Assembly: GCA_964613665.1 (NCBI GenBank)
Contig: CAZTIG010000003.1
Location: forward strand, 62,001-126,000
DNA length: 64,000 nt
Source: CAZQFV01 sp964613665
Lineage (GTDB): Bacteria; Chloroflexota; Chloroflexia; DTKN01
Direction of reading: 5' to 3'
The notes under the pieces are model-generated. The model searched no databases. It was not told where the DNA came from and worked only from the letters and a program-made list of their open reading frames with translations. A program made the translations under genes and the position numbers. How positions within the stretch are numbered: the first letter of the stretch is position 1; each line of letters starts with the position of its first letter. Positions 32,690 through 41,534 of this stretch are shown one piece after another.

Positions 32690-35570
32690 GGCCCTCCTGC
32701 GCGCGGAAAGCGCCCAGGACCGCCAGGCCCTGTTGTCGCCCCAGGAAGAGGACTTTTACGTCCAGGTTGTAGGCATGCTCAAGGACGAAGTCGATCGGGA
32801 GCGGTTGCGTGACTCCCGGGCAGCGTGCAGAGCCGCTGACATTGCCGCTGAGGTGGCCGACTTCGCCGCTACGCAGCGTTGCCAGGCGCTTGCCGCGTGG
32901 GCACGGGGGAATGCCCTGTTCCACCTCGGCGACTTTGCTGAGAGCCTGCAGCTCTACCGGCAGGCGGCTGTGGCCTGTGAAGCCGAGGGGATGGAGGTCG
33001 AGGCAGCCCGCCTGGCCACCAACCAGGCCTACGCCCTGAAGAACCTGGGGCAGTACGACCAGGGCTTGCAAGCGGTCGAGACTGCCCTGGCCATCCTTCG
33101 CCGACACCCTGGATCACCCTTTCTGCCCAGCGTCCTGATGTGCAAGGGCACGCTCTGCCGCCTGGCCCGCCGCTTGGAGCCGGGCCTGGCTGCCCTTCTC
33201 GAGAGCGAACAGCTCTACGCCAGCATGGGCCAGGAGCTTGAGTGGGCCCGGGCAAGGATCAACCGGGCGAACGTCCTGGAGAACCTCGACCGCTTCGCCG
33301 AGGCCATCGCGCTACTGGAAGAGGCGCGGGCGGTCCTGCTCGCCCAGGAGTGCGCTCTGGAAGTGGCGCGGGCTGACCTGAACCTGGGGATCACCCTGGC
33401 GCGGCTCGATCGCTACGATGAGGCGATCGCAGCTTTCGGCCGGGCAGAGGATGGCTTCCGCCGGCTTGGCAATGATATGGAGGTAGCCGTGGTCGAGCTG
33501 TACCGGGCCGACCTCTATGCGCACTTCCACCTGGATGAAGCCCTGCTGCAGACTCTGGACCGCGACTATCGGACCTTCGATGAGCGACAGATGCAGGCGC
33601 AGGCAGCCCGCACGCTGTTGTACAGGGCGGCAGCCTACCGCCGTCTCGGCGACCTGGTCCAGGCGGAACCACTGCTGGTCCGCGCGCAGGAATCGTACAG
33701 ACGGATGGGCGATGCAGTTGGGGTGCAGTGGGCCGCGCTTGAGCGGGCGACACTGTGGCACAAAGTGGGAGAATCGGCCCGGGCCTTGCCCGCGGCGATG
33801 GAAGCGGCGGCCCTGTTACGCGATCGCGGCATGCCCGTGCGGTCGGCAGCGGCATCTCTCCTGGCTGCTCACTGCCAACTGGCGCTGGGGCAGCCCACCG
33901 CGGCCGCCGGACAATACGAGGCGGTCCTGCGGCTGGCAGACATGCTCGAGGTCCCCTCTCTGCGCTACCAGGCGCAGCATGGCCTGGGGCGCGTGGCCAC
34001 GCAGCAGGGCCGGCTGGAAGAAGCCGCCGGGCACTTGCGCCTGGCAATCGGGGCAATCCAGGACCTGCGACAGCGACTGCCGGTGGAGGAATTCCGCACC
34101 GGCTTCCTGGAAGACAAACTGCAGGTCTATCAGGATGCCGTCCTTCTCTGCCTGCAGTTGAACCACCTGGAAGAAGCCTTCGGGTACGTCGAGCAGGCCA
34201 AGTCAAGCACTCTCGTGGACCTGATGATCAGCAGGCTGGCCCGCCAGGACCCGGGCACGGCTTCGCCCAGCGGTGACCTGGCCGTCCGCCTCCGGACACT
34301 TGAAGAGAAGCTCACGTGGCACTATCGAAAGCTGGAGACGCCCGATGAGGAAGGTCGCGGCGGAGAGGCGGGCGCCCGAACGGAATCTACTACATGGTCA
34401 GATATCCGGGCAGTCGAGCAGGAGATCATACAGACCTGGCAGCGGATGCAGGAGACCCAGCCCCTTTTTGCGGCGCCCGGCCATCCCGAACCCTCTACCT
34501 TCGCTGCGACGCAGGCCCAGCTGGAGCCGCAGCAGGTCCTGGTGCAGTACTATATAGCGGGGGATTCGCTGCACGCATTTGTCGTCGGTCCGGAAGGATT
34601 TCGCGGCCACGGACGGCTCACCGCTACCCCCGCCCAGGTCGACGACGCGCTGGCAGCGCTGGCCACAGTCCTGAGCAGTGTTCCCCACGCCAGCCCCGCC
34701 TATGTCGGCAGCAGTCTCGAAGGGCTGGCCCGGCAGCAGCTGGGCTGGCTATACGACGACCTGCTCCGCCCCCTCGAGCGCTATCTGGCTGGGGCGGCCC
34801 GCCTGCTCATCATCCCCGACGGAGCACTCTTCGCGGTACCCTTCCACGCGCTATACGATGGTCAACAACACCTTCTGGAGCGCTGCGAAAGCACCTACGC
34901 GCCGAGCATCCAGGCATTGCGCCTGTGCCAGGATGCCTATCGCCGCCGCGCTGGCGCACCGGAGCGGAGCCTGGCCATCGGGTACAGCTGCGCCGGCGCA
35001 CTGCCCCATGTCCACCGCGAGACCGCCGCTTTCATCCGTGCCTTCCCTGAAGCGGCTGTCCTGACCGACGATCAGGCCACCCTTGCCAACTTCCACCAGC
35101 ATGCGAGCCGCAGCACCCTGCTGCACATCGCGACCCACGCGGTCTTCCGCCGCGACAATCCCCTGTTCTCTGCCCTGCAGATGGCCGGCCCAGACTGGTT
35201 GCGGGTCTGGGATCTTGCGGGCATGCAGCTCAACAGCCCACTGGTCATACTGAGCGCCTGCGAGACAGGCCGCCACCACCTGCGCGGGGGCGACCTCCTC
35301 GGTCTGACGAGGGCCTTTATCTGTGCGGGAGCCGCTGCGGTGCTGGGCAGCCTGTGGACCGCCGACGATGAATCGACGGCGATGCTGATGGAGCACTTTT
35401 ACCATCATCTGGCCGGCGGGGAGAATGCACCAGCCGCACTACGAGAGGCCCAGCTCGCTGTGCGTGCATGGGAACAGCCGGGGGCAGAGGAAACCACGCA
35501 TCCCTACGCGCACCCCTTCTACTGGGCTCCCTTCTACCTCCTGGGCTCCCCATCGATCCGGTGGGGCTAG
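32667..35570 (+). CDS. TPR-CHAT caspase-like protease
   Basis: The protein of about 967 residues has many tetratricopeptide repeats (residues 60-480; for example GNALFHLGDFAESLQLYRQA and NLGITLARLDRYDEAIAAF). A linker and a C-terminal CHAT domain (about 650-965) follow. The caspase-type dyad is visible: His824 in LHIATHA and Cys865 in ILSACETG. CHAT proteases are activated by partner binding, as in the Craspase TPR-CHAT. The TTG start at 32667 follows GAGGGGG by 6 bases and overlaps the upstream gene; the longer frame reads through that gene and is not credible. Translational coupling to the anti-sigma gene is likely. Confidence 0.9.
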   Translation: MDPRDLARALLRAESAQDRQALLSPQEEDFYVQVVGMLKDEVDRERLRDSRAACRAADIAAEVADFAATQRCQALAAWARGNALFHLGDFAESLQLYRQAAVACEAEGMEVEAARLATNQAYALKNLGQYDQGLQAVETALAILRRHPGSPFLPSVLMCKGTLCRLARRLEPGLAALLESEQLYASMGQELEWARARINRANVLENLDRFAEAIALLEEARAVLLAQECALEVARADLNLGITLARLDRYDEAIAAFGRAEDGFRRLGNDMEVAVVELYRADLYAHFHLDEALLQTLDRDYRTFDERQMQAQAARTLLYRAAAYRRLGDLVQAEPLLVRAQESYRRMGDAVGVQWAALERATLWHKVGESARALPAAMEAAALLRDRGMPVRSAAASLLAAHCQLALGQPTAAAGQYEAVLRLADMLEVPSLRYQAQHGLGRVATQQGRLEEAAGHLRLAIGAIQDLRQRLPVEEFRTGFLEDKLQVYQDAVLLCLQLNHLEEAFGYVEQAKSSTLVDLMISRLARQDPGTASPSGDLAVRLRTLEEKLTWHYRKLETPDEEGRGGEAGARTESTTWSDIRAVEQEIIQTWQRMQETQPLFAAPGHPEPSTFAATQAQLEPQQVLVQYYIAGDSLHAFVVGPEGFRGHGRLTATPAQVDDALAALATVLSSVPHASPAYVGSSLEGLARQQLGWLYDDLLRPLERYLAGAARLLIIPDGALFAVPFHALYDGQQHLLERCESTYAPSIQALRLCQDAYRRRAGAPERSLAIGYSCAGALPHVHRETAAFIRAFPEAAVLTDDQATLANFHQHASRSTLLHIATHAVFRRDNPLFSALQMAGPDWLRVWDLAGMQLNSPLVILSACETGRHHLRGGDLLGLTRAFICAGAAAVLGSLWTADDESTAMLMEHFYHHLAGGENAPAALREAQLAVRAWEQPGAEETTHPYAHPFYWAPFYLLGSPSIRWG

Positions 35571-35746
35571 CTGCCTTGTGCTCTGACCAGGACATCGTCT
35601 GCCCTGGCAAGGGTGTGTCTCTTCCATTCAACTGATGATCCCAGCGAGCCGAACTCAGCACGTCCCCCGGCAGGCGTGAAAACACGACAGCGCACGTTCT
35701 ATAGGATGACACGCCGAGCATGCAGGTTCTGAAAGGAGCAGATACC

Positions 35747-38700
35747 ATGGCAAAACGAAATCAGTTGACGGCCTATGTGTCGATCCTGCTCCTGGTATGT
35801 ACGCTGGCAACCGCGGGCGCGACCGGGGCCGCCCCTCCAAGCCACCATCCGCCTGGCGGCGAGACTAGGCCCCGGCCAGAAGCGGCAGACCGGAGTCCGG
35901 TCGAACCGGAAGACTTGCCGGCGCCACTCCCCCGCGACTGTGATGGCATCACGCCTGTCCCGCCGGCGTGCTGTGTCTACGGGTACGTCTACGAAGGCAG
36001 CCTGCCCGTCGGTGCCGCCAACGTGCACATCGCGAGCCCTTACGGCAGCCTCGACACCACAACCGCCAGCGGTCCGTTCAGTGACCAGCCCTACTATCAG
36101 GTCGATCTCAGCTCGCCACCCCTCAGCACCACCGTGGGCACCCCCATTACCTTCACCGTCTCCTACGGCGGCATGACCGCCAGCCGGTCGTGGACCGTAC
36201 AGAGCGATGGCCAGCAGGTCGACCTGGGCCTCGCTCTCCTGGGAGGACAGCTCCCCGTGACGCCCACTGCGTGGACCCGCCTGACGACCAATCCCTACGA
36301 CGACCTGTATCCCGATTGGTCACCCGGGGGGAGTCAGATTGCCTGGACCCACTTCGGCGACAGCTGGTATCGGGACGTCTGGCAGATGGCGGCCGACGGA
36401 ACGGGCGCCACTCCCCTCACCGATGGGGAAGTAGACGAAGCCGCGGACTATGCACCTGCCGGCCAGCAGATCGTCTTTGTCCGCTACCACGACGACACCT
36501 GGACCGACATCGTGGTCAAGGACCTGGAGCTGGGAGGCGAAACCGTCATCCGCGGGAGTGGCTACAATGGGCACCCCCGCTGGTCACCCGATGGCGCTCG
36601 GATCGTCTTCCAGAGCGCCGACCACATGAACGGCACCTACCATCTCTATACCATGAATCCCGATGGCACAGACGTGTCCCAGCTCACCAACGCAGGTTGG
36701 ATCAACTCGTCTCCTGAATGGTCGCCGGACGGTTCGCGTATCCTGTTCGTCTCCGATCGCGCTGGTGGCTACAGGGACGAGGTGGCGTACCTGTACGTCA
36801 TGGACGCCGACGGCAGCAACGTCCGCCAACTGACCAGCGGCGCGGTTCGTGAGGGCCTGGCCAGCTGGTCGCCCGACGGCCGGCACATCGCCGTGACCCG
36901 CTCCCTGGGTACTCCTTCCAGCCACATCTATGTGCTGCTCGAGGACGGGACAAGCGTGGTCCAGTTCACAGACTCTCCGGGGACCGAAGGATACCCCGCA
37001 TGGTCGCCCGCTGGCGACACGCTGGCCTTTGCCGCGGAGGTCACTGGAACCTGGGACATCTACGTGGTAGACTTTCCCCTGGCCCAGGATCGGATCTACT
37101 TCAGCTCCAACCGGAGCGGACACCACCAGCTCTACTCGGTGAACCCGAACGGCAAGGATCTTCTGCGCCTTACCGACCACGCCTCCGACGACCGCTGGCC
37201 GGATCTGTCCGACGACGGCCGCACGCTGGTGTTTGCCTCCACGCGCACAGGGGACTGGGAGGTATTCAAGGCCAATGCCGCCGCAGGCGATCCGCAGAAC
37301 CTCACCAACGATCCAGGCCTGGATCGGGTGCCCCGTATCTCGCCCGACAGCAGCCGGATCGCCTATCAGCACTGGACCCCGACCACGGAAGACGACCTGT
37401 ATCGCATGGCCAGCGACGGCAGCGAAATCGTGTGCTTGACAGGTGAGCCCAGTGATGACGAGAACCCCTCCTGGTCCCTGGACGGCACGCTGGTGTACTA
37501 CGACTCCGATCGCCTGGCCGGCGGCTACGTGGACGATATCTGTCGCATCACCGCGGATGGGACTGACCCCACTTGCCTAACCAACCACCCTAGCGACGAC
37601 ACCTGGCCGGCCGTCTCTCCCGATGGCACCCGGATCGTGTTCTCCTCGGCGCGCTCTGGAAACTATGAGCTGTATGTCATGGATGCCGCCGATGGCGGCA
37701 ACGTCCAGCAGCTCACCAACCATCCCGCGGGCGATACCCAGCCGGCCTGGTCGCCCGACGGATCGAGAATCGCTTTCGTGTCCGACCGCGACGGAAACCA
37801 GGAGATCTACACGATGGCGGCCGACGGCACGGATCTGGTCCGGGTGACCCAGGATCCCGCCGACGACATCGATCCGGACTGGGAGTGGGCCGCCACCCCG
37901 ACGGGGTGGACTCGGCTCCGGCGGATACAGATTACCAGTGAGCCTACATGGCAGGGGCAGCCCACCGTGCTCCCGGCCAATGGCCACTACTACGTGGCCC
38001 ATACCAACATCGTGTCGGGAGACTGGTGTGACGGCAACTGGGATGTTTTTGTCCGCGAGTTCGACGCCGACTGGAATTATGTGCGGGAGATCCGCATCAC
38101 CGAGGCCCCCACCGCGGAGCAGCATGCCGCCATCGGCTTCGCGGATGGCAAGTTCAGCGTGGTCTACTCCTCGCGCGATACGGCCTGCGCAGGCAGCGGC
38201 CATGTCTTTGTGCAGGAGTACGACGCCGGCTGGAACTACCTGCGTACCATCCAGCTGACCGCCGAAGGATGGCTGGAGGAGTACCCCTCCTTGCTGCTGC
38301 TGAACGACAACTACTACGTGGGGTACAACTCCTACGAGACGGGGGACTCGGAGATCTACTTCAAGCGCTACGACACCAATTGGAACTTTATGGAGAAAAT
38401 CTCCGGGCTTACCGACAGCGAGCCCGGCCTGCAGGAGCAGCCCAACCTGGCTTCCAACGGCACAGAGTGGGCCGTCTCGTACATCTCATACCAGGGCGGA
38501 GACTGGCACGTCTACGTGCGCACCTTTGACCTGGACTGGGCTCCCCTGCGCTGGTTTCGGATCGATACCGCCCCGGCCGCCGACAAGCAGTACCTGATCT
38601 ATGCCGACGGTCAGTACCACATCTCGTACGCCTCACAGGAATCTTCCCCTCCGGGGGTCTTTGTCAACCACTATACCGCGGATTGGACCCTGATCCGCAA

Positions 38701-41380
38701 GGAGTGGATGACCGAGGGGATGTACGCGAGCGACTCGTTTCTGGCCGACCTGGGGGAACAGTACCTCCTGGCGTTCGACTCCGGCGGCGACGCCTACGTG
38801 GACCTGTATGTCGCAGGGCCGCAGGCGGTGCGAGCAGCCTTCGCTGCTGTCCCCCTGGTTGGACCAGCCCCCCTGGAGGTGCATTTCGCCGACCGTTCCA
38901 GTGGCGACGTCAGCGCCTGGACCTGGGAGTTTGGCGATGGGGCCAGCGGCGGAGCCCGTTATCCGGTCCACACCTATGAAGTGACTGGCACCTATACCGT
39001 CTCCTTGACCGTGGTCGGCTGGGGAGGGACGGACAGGGCGGTCGCTACCGACTACATTCACGTACCGGCGGGCCCCATCTCCCCGCCGCTGGCCACCATC
39101 ACCGCGATCACACCCAGCCTGGCCATGCAGGGGCGCGACATAGTCCATTTCGACGGGTGTCCCTGCCAGGATCAGGAGGAGGGAGGGGAGAGCATTGTCG
39201 CCTACAACTGGCGCTCCGACCAGGATGGCTGGTTGAGCGACCAGGAGGATTTTGCCCTGCAGGCCTCCGCGCTCTCTACGGGCACCCATGTTATCTTCTT
39301 CCAGGTTCAGGATGACGAGGGGGAGTGGTCTGCCGAGGTGAGCCGGACCCTGAACATACTGCCCTGGCCGGCCGGGGCGCGCACACTCATCCTGGCAAAC
39401 CGCAGCAAGCTGGAGGCGCTGTACAGCGGGGCCGACGCTGACCAGGTGCTGAGCCGTCTCAGCAGCCTGGCGGCCCACGATCGCGTACGCGGGATTGTAG
39501 TGCTCGTGGAGGCTGATCCGGCTGTGGCTGCCGCCTATGCCGCCTGGGAGGCAGATCCCACCAGCACCGCCCAGGCCAACGCCGTGACGGCGAGCATCAA
39601 GGCCGTGATCACCAACTACTGGTCAACCTTCCCAGGGCTGGAATACCTCGTGATCGTCGGTGACGACCGCGTCATTCCCTTTCGCCGGGTGCCCGACCAG
39701 ACCGCCTATCCAGAGAGCCACTATCAAGACGTCTCCTGCACGAGCACGGTCGGCGCTGCGCTGTGCGACGACATGACCCTGACCGACGACTACTACGCCG
39801 ACGCCGTCCCCACGGTGCCGGACGACCCAGGTTGGGACGGGCATGATCTATACATACCGGATCTCGGCGTGGGCCGGCTCGTCGAAACGCCGGCTGAGAT
39901 CAACGCCCAGGTCGATACCTTTCTGGCGGGGAACGAAGTGGGGGTGGATGGGGCCATCGTCACCGGATACGACTTTGTGCGAGACAGTGCCCAGGCCATG
40001 TGCGCCGCATTGAGGGACGACGGCATCACTACCGACTGCACCCTGGTCGGCAACTCCTGGGATCGCGACCTCTTCGTCGGCCGCGTGCTGAACACCCGTC
40101 ACGTCGCAGCTGCGGTCAACAGCCATGCCAACCACTACACCATCGGCACGCCCTCGGGCGACGTCTATTCCAGCGATGTAGTCGGGGCCCTGGCAGACCT
40201 GGCCCGCGCGCTCTTCTACAGTCTCGGCTGCCACGCGGGCCTGAATGTGCCGCCAGACAACCCTGTCGAGCCACTGGACCTACCCGAGGCGCTGGTCCAG
40301 CAGCGCGCCAACCTGGTCGCCAACACCGGCTATGGCTGGGCCTATATCACCTCCATCGGCCTGTCGGAGCAACTGATGCTCGACCTGACCGAGCGCCTTA
40401 CCTATGGCCAGTCCGCGACCGTAGGGCAGGCACTATCCGCCGCCAAGCACGAGTACTACCTGAACGAAGGCAGTTTCGATTACTACGATGAAAAGATCAT
40501 GATCGAGAGTCAGCTCTGTGGCCTGCCGATGTACCGGTATCAGACACCCGGCGGAGCCATGGCGCGGTCGGGCGCTGGCGCGGAGCCACCCGTGCGCCAG
40601 CAGTTCCATAGTACCTCGCTGGGGGATGGGCTGACCGTCAACAGCATCTCCTATCAGTTCCCGGCCGTGACACCACAATGGACCGAGCTGGGGATGTACT
40701 ACACATTCGGGGGCAAGGTTCACAACGGACCGGGGCAACCGCTCCAACCCAAGTACGTCGCCGACGTGTCGTTCCCGCAGACCAAGGCGCACGGGGTGGT
40801 CTTCCGCGGCGGCACCTACACGGACGTGGCCGTCTTTGACCCGGTGGTGGAGCAGGCCATCACGACCACGGACATGCTCCCTGAGCCGGCCTTTGACGCG
40901 CCGTACTGGTACCCGGCGGTGTTCTATCGCCTCAATCGCCTCGAGCCGGCAGCCTCGCTGGTCACCTTGCTGGGTCAGTTCAATGCGCCTGGCATGACGG
41001 AGCGTCTCTATGATCGCCTGGGCTTCGACATTTACTACCACACGACCTCCAGCGATTGGCAGGCCCCCGTGCTCAGCGGCATGCGCAGTTGGCTGGTGAC
41101 CGGCACAGCCGCCGTCGTCGTCCAGGTTGGCGATGCGTCGGGAATCGCGGCCGTTGTCGTCGCGTACGACCAGGGACAGGGTTCCTGGTCCAGCGTCGCC
41201 CTGCAGGCGGATGCGGGGAGCTGGCAGGGCAGCTTCCCGGCACAGGCCGGCACGAGCTTCGTCGTGCAGGTGGTGGACGGGGCCGGGAATGTGCTGGTCC
41301 AGGATAACGGCGGCGCCTACTTCCACCCTGGCGACGGGCTGAACCAGATCTACCTGCCGCTGGTAGTGCGAGGCCAGTGA
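35747..41380 (+). CDS. Large secreted protein with PD40 propeller, PKD and gingipain/caspase-like (C25) domains
   Basis: The 1,877-residue protein has a signal peptide (residues 8-32). It then shows TolB-type PD40 repeats (190-720; pattern PDGSRIAFVSDRDG), a second beta-repeat region (720-1030), a PKD domain (WTWEFGDG, about 1035-1110), and a C25-like peptidase domain (about 1210-1600) with the likely dyad His1460 (NSHANHY) and Cys1495 (SLGCHAG). An Ig-like C-terminus ends in IYLPLVVRGQ. It would be exported and probably retained on the cell surface. The ATG at 35747 has AAAGGAG upstream. No promoter was recognised in the 176-bp spacer before it. Confidence 0.88.
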   Translation: MAKRNQLTAYVSILLLVCTLATAGATGAAPPSHHPPGGETRPRPEAADRSPVEPEDLPAPLPRDCDGITPVPPACCVYGYVYEGSLPVGAANVHIASPYGSLDTTTASGPFSDQPYYQVDLSSPPLSTTVGTPITFTVSYGGMTASRSWTVQSDGQQVDLGLALLGGQLPVTPTAWTRLTTNPYDDLYPDWSPGGSQIAWTHFGDSWYRDVWQMAADGTGATPLTDGEVDEAADYAPAGQQIVFVRYHDDTWTDIVVKDLELGGETVIRGSGYNGHPRWSPDGARIVFQSADHMNGTYHLYTMNPDGTDVSQLTNAGWINSSPEWSPDGSRILFVSDRAGGYRDEVAYLYVMDADGSNVRQLTSGAVREGLASWSPDGRHIAVTRSLGTPSSHIYVLLEDGTSVVQFTDSPGTEGYPAWSPAGDTLAFAAEVTGTWDIYVVDFPLAQDRIYFSSNRSGHHQLYSVNPNGKDLLRLTDHASDDRWPDLSDDGRTLVFASTRTGDWEVFKANAAAGDPQNLTNDPGLDRVPRISPDSSRIAYQHWTPTTEDDLYRMASDGSEIVCLTGEPSDDENPSWSLDGTLVYYDSDRLAGGYVDDICRITADGTDPTCLTNHPSDDTWPAVSPDGTRIVFSSARSGNYELYVMDAADGGNVQQLTNHPAGDTQPAWSPDGSRIAFVSDRDGNQEIYTMAADGTDLVRVTQDPADDIDPDWEWAATPTGWTRLRRIQITSEPTWQGQPTVLPANGHYYVAHTNIVSGDWCDGNWDVFVREFDADWNYVREIRITEAPTAEQHAAIGFADGKFSVVYSSRDTACAGSGHVFVQEYDAGWNYLRTIQLTAEGWLEEYPSLLLLNDNYYVGYNSYETGDSEIYFKRYDTNWNFMEKISGLTDSEPGLQEQPNLASNGTEWAVSYISYQGGDWHVYVRTFDLDWAPLRWFRIDTAPAADKQYLIYADGQYHISYASQESSPPGVFVNHYTADWTLIRKEWMTEGMYASDSFLADLGEQYLLAFDSGGDAYVDLYVAGPQAVRAAFAAVPLVGPAPLEVHFADRSSGDVSAWTWEFGDGASGGARYPVHTYEVTGTYTVSLTVVGWGGTDRAVATDYIHVPAGPISPPLATITAITPSLAMQGRDIVHFDGCPCQDQEEGGESIVAYNWRSDQDGWLSDQEDFALQASALSTGTHVIFFQVQDDEGEWSAEVSRTLNILPWPAGARTLILANRSKLEALYSGADADQVLSRLSSLAAHDRVRGIVVLVEADPAVAAAYAAWEADPTSTAQANAVTASIKAVITNYWSTFPGLEYLVIVGDDRVIPFRRVPDQTAYPESHYQDVSCTSTVGAALCDDMTLTDDYYADAVPTVPDDPGWDGHDLYIPDLGVGRLVETPAEINAQVDTFLAGNEVGVDGAIVTGYDFVRDSAQAMCAALRDDGITTDCTLVGNSWDRDLFVGRVLNTRHVAAAVNSHANHYTIGTPSGDVYSSDVVGALADLARALFYSLGCHAGLNVPPDNPVEPLDLPEALVQQRANLVANTGYGWAYITSIGLSEQLMLDLTERLTYGQSATVGQALSAAKHEYYLNEGSFDYYDEKIMIESQLCGLPMYRYQTPGGAMARSGAGAEPPVRQQFHSTSLGDGLTVNSISYQFPAVTPQWTELGMYYTFGGKVHNGPGQPLQPKYVADVSFPQTKAHGVVFRGGTYTDVAVFDPVVEQAITTTDMLPEPAFDAPYWYPAVFYRLNRLEPAASLVTLLGQFNAPGMTERLYDRLGFDIYYHTTSSDWQAPVLSGMRSWLVTGTAAVVVQVGDASGIAAVVVAYDQGQGSWSSVALQADAGSWQGSFPAQAGTSFVVQVVDGAGNVLVQDNGGAYFHPGDGLNQIYLPLVVRGQ

Positions 41381-41534
41381 GGCACAGAGGAGCATTGTTT
41401 CGCGCGCGGCCTCCTCGAGCAGTGGCAACCTGATGCCGTACCGCCGAACGACGCGGCCCAAGGCGTTCTGGAAAGGGGCATGTGACGAGTGGCAGGTGCG
41501 CTGCACCGTTTTCCCCATACCGTGGAGGTGGGCC

